This document shows positions 23,838-25,525 of a DNA stretch of 25,525 nucleotides, piece after piece. A model generated the notes under the pieces. That model was given only the letters and a program-made list of their open reading frames with translations, searched no databases and was not told the origin of the DNA. Made by a program: the position numbers and the translations under genes. Source of the DNA: Lachnospiraceae bacterium UBA3641 (GTDB taxonomy: Bacteria > Bacillota > Clostridia > Lachnospirales > Lachnospiraceae); the NCBI GenBank assembly GCA_002373875.1, contig DFKQ01000042.1, positions 1 to 25,525 of the forward strand. Direction: 5' to 3'. Positions within the stretch are counted from its first letter, which is position 1, and every line of letters begins with the position of its first letter.

Positions 23838-23849
23838 GCCGCCGGTCTT
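23819..23849 (-). terminator. Hairpin terminator after the EF-G-like gene
   Basis: The transcript reads AAGACCGGCGGC, loop TTTTCAG and GCCGTCGGTCTT, a 12-bp stem with one G-U, about 45 nt after the stop of the EF-G-like gene. Only a few U residues follow, so efficiency is uncertain, but stem strength and position fit an intrinsic terminator. Confidence 0.7.
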
Positions 23850-23891
23850 AACCCCTGTATAACTTCTTCTGTTACTGTATGTTTATGCGTT

Positions 23892-25525
23892 TTAGTCCTC
23901 GCCGCCCTCGTCAGTCAGCTTACTTGCCCTTGCGGCAACCTCCTTCTCCTGTACATCCGAAGGTGCCTGTTCATAGCGCAGGAACTCGTACTCATATACA
24001 CCGCGGCCTCCGGTCATTGACCTCAGTACAGTGCAGTAGCCGTAAAGACCGGTCATAGGGATCTCGGCCTCAACCACCTGCTTGCCGCCACCTATGGGAT
24101 TCATTCCCAGCACACGTCCGCGCCTCTTGTTAAGATCACCCATCACATCACCGGTATATTCATCGGGTACGGTAACCTTAAGGGAAGCTATGGGCTCAAG
24201 CAGGACGGGACCTGCTTCCATGAAGCCCTTCTTGAAGGCCTGAATGGTTGCCATCTTGAAGGCCTGCTCGGAGGAATCAACCGGATGGTAGGATCCGTCG
24301 TACAGTATCGCCTTAACGCCGACAACAGGATATGCGGCCATGGGTCCCTTAAGGACTGACTCTGCAAGGCCCTTCTCAACTGCAGGGAAGTAATTCTTGG
24401 GAACTGCTCCGCCCACTACTATCTGCTCGAATTCATAGGGCTTCTCCATATCACCTGAGGGCTCGAACTTCATCTTAACATGACCGTACTGGCCGTGACC
24501 GCCTGACTGCTTCTTGTACTTGGCATCAACGTCACTTGTCTTCTTAATGGTCTCACGGTAAGCAACCTTGGGCTCCATAAGCTCGATCTCAACCTTATAT
24601 TCATTCTGAAGCTTGCTGGCTACTATCTCAAGATGCTGATCGCCCATACCGTAGAGAAGCGTCTGCCTGTTCTCGGCATCATTCACATTCTTGAGAGTAA
24701 GATCCTCATGCATCATCTTTTGAAGGGCGCCCGAGATCTTATCGATATCGCCCTTGTTCTTAGCCTTGTATCTCATAGCCGTGTAAGGCTTGCTTATTTC
24801 GGTGCGTGCGTACTGGATGGTGGTAGCCTTGGTAGATAAGGTATCACCGGTACGTGCAGCTGTCAGCTTGGCAATAGCACCGATATCGCCCGCATGAAGC
24901 TCCTTAACTTCTATTGGCTTATTGCCGCGAAGGACATAGAGCTTGCTTATCTTCTCCTCCACATCCTTATCATTGTTGTAGAGAACATCATCCGCCTTGA
25001 TGACACCGGAGCATACCTTGATGAGGGAATACTTACCGATGAATGGATCAACGATGGTCTTCCAGATGATGGCTGACTTAGGCTTACTGAAGTCATAGTT
25101 GGCCTCGAAGATCTCGTTGGTCTTAACGTTGATACCGGCAATGCTCCTGGTATCGGGGCTCTTAAAGTACTTGATTATATCATCGATCAGCGTGTATACG
25201 CCCTGGCACAGAATAGATGAACCACAGGTAACGGGAACGATGCTTCCGTCATTTATGTTGGCCTTAAGGGCAGCCCTTATCTCATCCTCCGAGAAGGTCT
25301 CGCCACCGAAGTACCTCTCCATGAATTCCTCACTTGTCTCGGCAACAGCCTCCATGAGAATATCACGGTACTTCTCAAGATATTCCCTGTTATAATCGGG
25401 AACCTCACATTCGGTAGCCTTACCGTCAGCCCCCCACTTATACGCATTCTCCGATACGACGTTAACATATCCGACGAACTTCTCATCCTCTCTTATGGGA
25501 AGATGGAAGGGAGCTATCTTCTTGC
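23892..25525 (-). CDS. fusA: Elongation factor G-family translational GTPase, N-terminal part outside window
   Basis: The frame is open to the window edge, 56 codons beyond the first internal ATG (25355), so about 543 C-terminal residues are visible and the GTP-binding motifs are missing. Seen are the G' region (PFHLPIREDEKFVGYVNVVS), domain II (GVIKADDVLYNNDKDVEEKISKL, HAGDIGAIAKL), domain III (GMGDQHLEIVASKL), domain IV (KKQSGGHGQYGHVKMKFEPS, GAVPKNYFPAVEKGL, YHPVDSSEQAFK) and domain V (PDEYTGDVMGDLNKRRGRVLGM, TGLYGYCTVLRSMTGGRG). It promotes ribosomal translocation or a related step. Several positions differ from the main EF-G of Firmicutes and no rpsL/rpsG/tuf genes adjoin it here, so it may be the EF-G-like second paralogue rather than the primary factor. 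The upstream side cannot be checked. Confidence 0.88.
   Translation of the reverse strand, partial: KKIAPFHLPIREDEKFVGYVNVVSENAYKWGADGKATECEVPDYNREYLEKYRDILMEAVAETSEEFMERYFGGETFSEDEIRAALKANINDGSIVPVTCGSSILCQGVYTLIDDIIKYFKSPDTRSIAGINVKTNEIFEANYDFSKPKSAIIWKTIVDPFIGKYSLIKVCSGVIKADDVLYNNDKDVEEKISKLYVLRGNKPIEVKELHAGDIGAIAKLTAARTGDTLSTKATTIQYARTEISKPYTAMRYKAKNKGDIDKISGALQKMMHEDLTLKNVNDAENRQTLLYGMGDQHLEIVASKLQNEYKVEIELMEPKVAYRETIKKTSDVDAKYKKQSGGHGQYGHVKMKFEPSGDMEKPYEFEQIVVGGAVPKNYFPAVEKGLAESVLKGPMAAYPVVGVKAILYDGSYHPVDSSEQAFKMATIQAFKKGFMEAGPVLLEPIASLKVTVPDEYTGDVMGDLNKRRGRVLGMNPIGGGKQVVEAEIPMTGLYGYCTVLRSMTGGRGVYEYEFLRYEQAPSDVQEKEVAARASKLTDEGGED

Overview
This window looks like a stretch of a Lachnospiraceae-type (Clostridia, Bacillota) chromosome. 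The signs are strong AGGAGG-type ribosome binding sites, a Rex redox repressor, a probable Re-type citrate synthase, an indolepyruvate:ferredoxin oxidoreductase, a class B sortase and BspA-type leucine-rich-repeat surface proteins. The LeuRS sequence variants also resemble those I recall from this group. Every credible gene lies on the minus strand, so transcription runs from high to low coordinates. I see no mobile element, CRISPR array, tRNA or rRNA, and no gene-free gap longer than about 250 bases.

Layout in the direction of transcription: (i) 25525-23892, the 3' part of an EF-G-family translational GTPase, followed by a hairpin terminator. (ii) 23791-22238, a membrane-bound diguanylate cyclase, followed by a second hairpin. 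(iii) 22033-18385, iorA-iorB-paaK, a tightly packed operon for ferredoxin-dependent oxidation of aryl-pyruvates and activation or use of the aryl-acid product. (iv) 18133-15710, leuS, with its own extended -10 promoter, a structured 5' leader of about 180 nt without a recognisable T-box, and a terminator. (v) 15543-7301, a cell-surface cassette: a class B sortase and two very large BspA-like LRR proteins sharing a membrane-proximal domain. Its promoter carries a perfect palindrome over the -10 and two contiguous identical 15-bp repeats upstream. (vi) 7221-514, a central-metabolism and housekeeping run: probable Re-citrate synthase, NADP-isocitrate dehydrogenase, Rex, a coiled-coil protein, NAD(P)HX repair enzyme and alanine racemase. 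(vii) 443-1, yebC, cut by the window edge, with its own promoter.

Functional reading: region vi couples the oxidative branch from acetyl-CoA and oxaloacetate to 2-oxoglutarate (glutamate supply, NADPH) with an NADH/NAD+ sensor and a nicotinamide-nucleotide repair enzyme, so redox cofactor handling is its theme. Region v is the most distinctive part: a self-contained sortase plus LRR adhesin locus with its own candidate control elements, in which only one of the two surface proteins carries a recognisable (variant) sorting signal. The leuS leader and the LeuRS motif variants are the other points that deserve attention. No computation or database search was possible, so all family assignments rest on motif recognition by eye.
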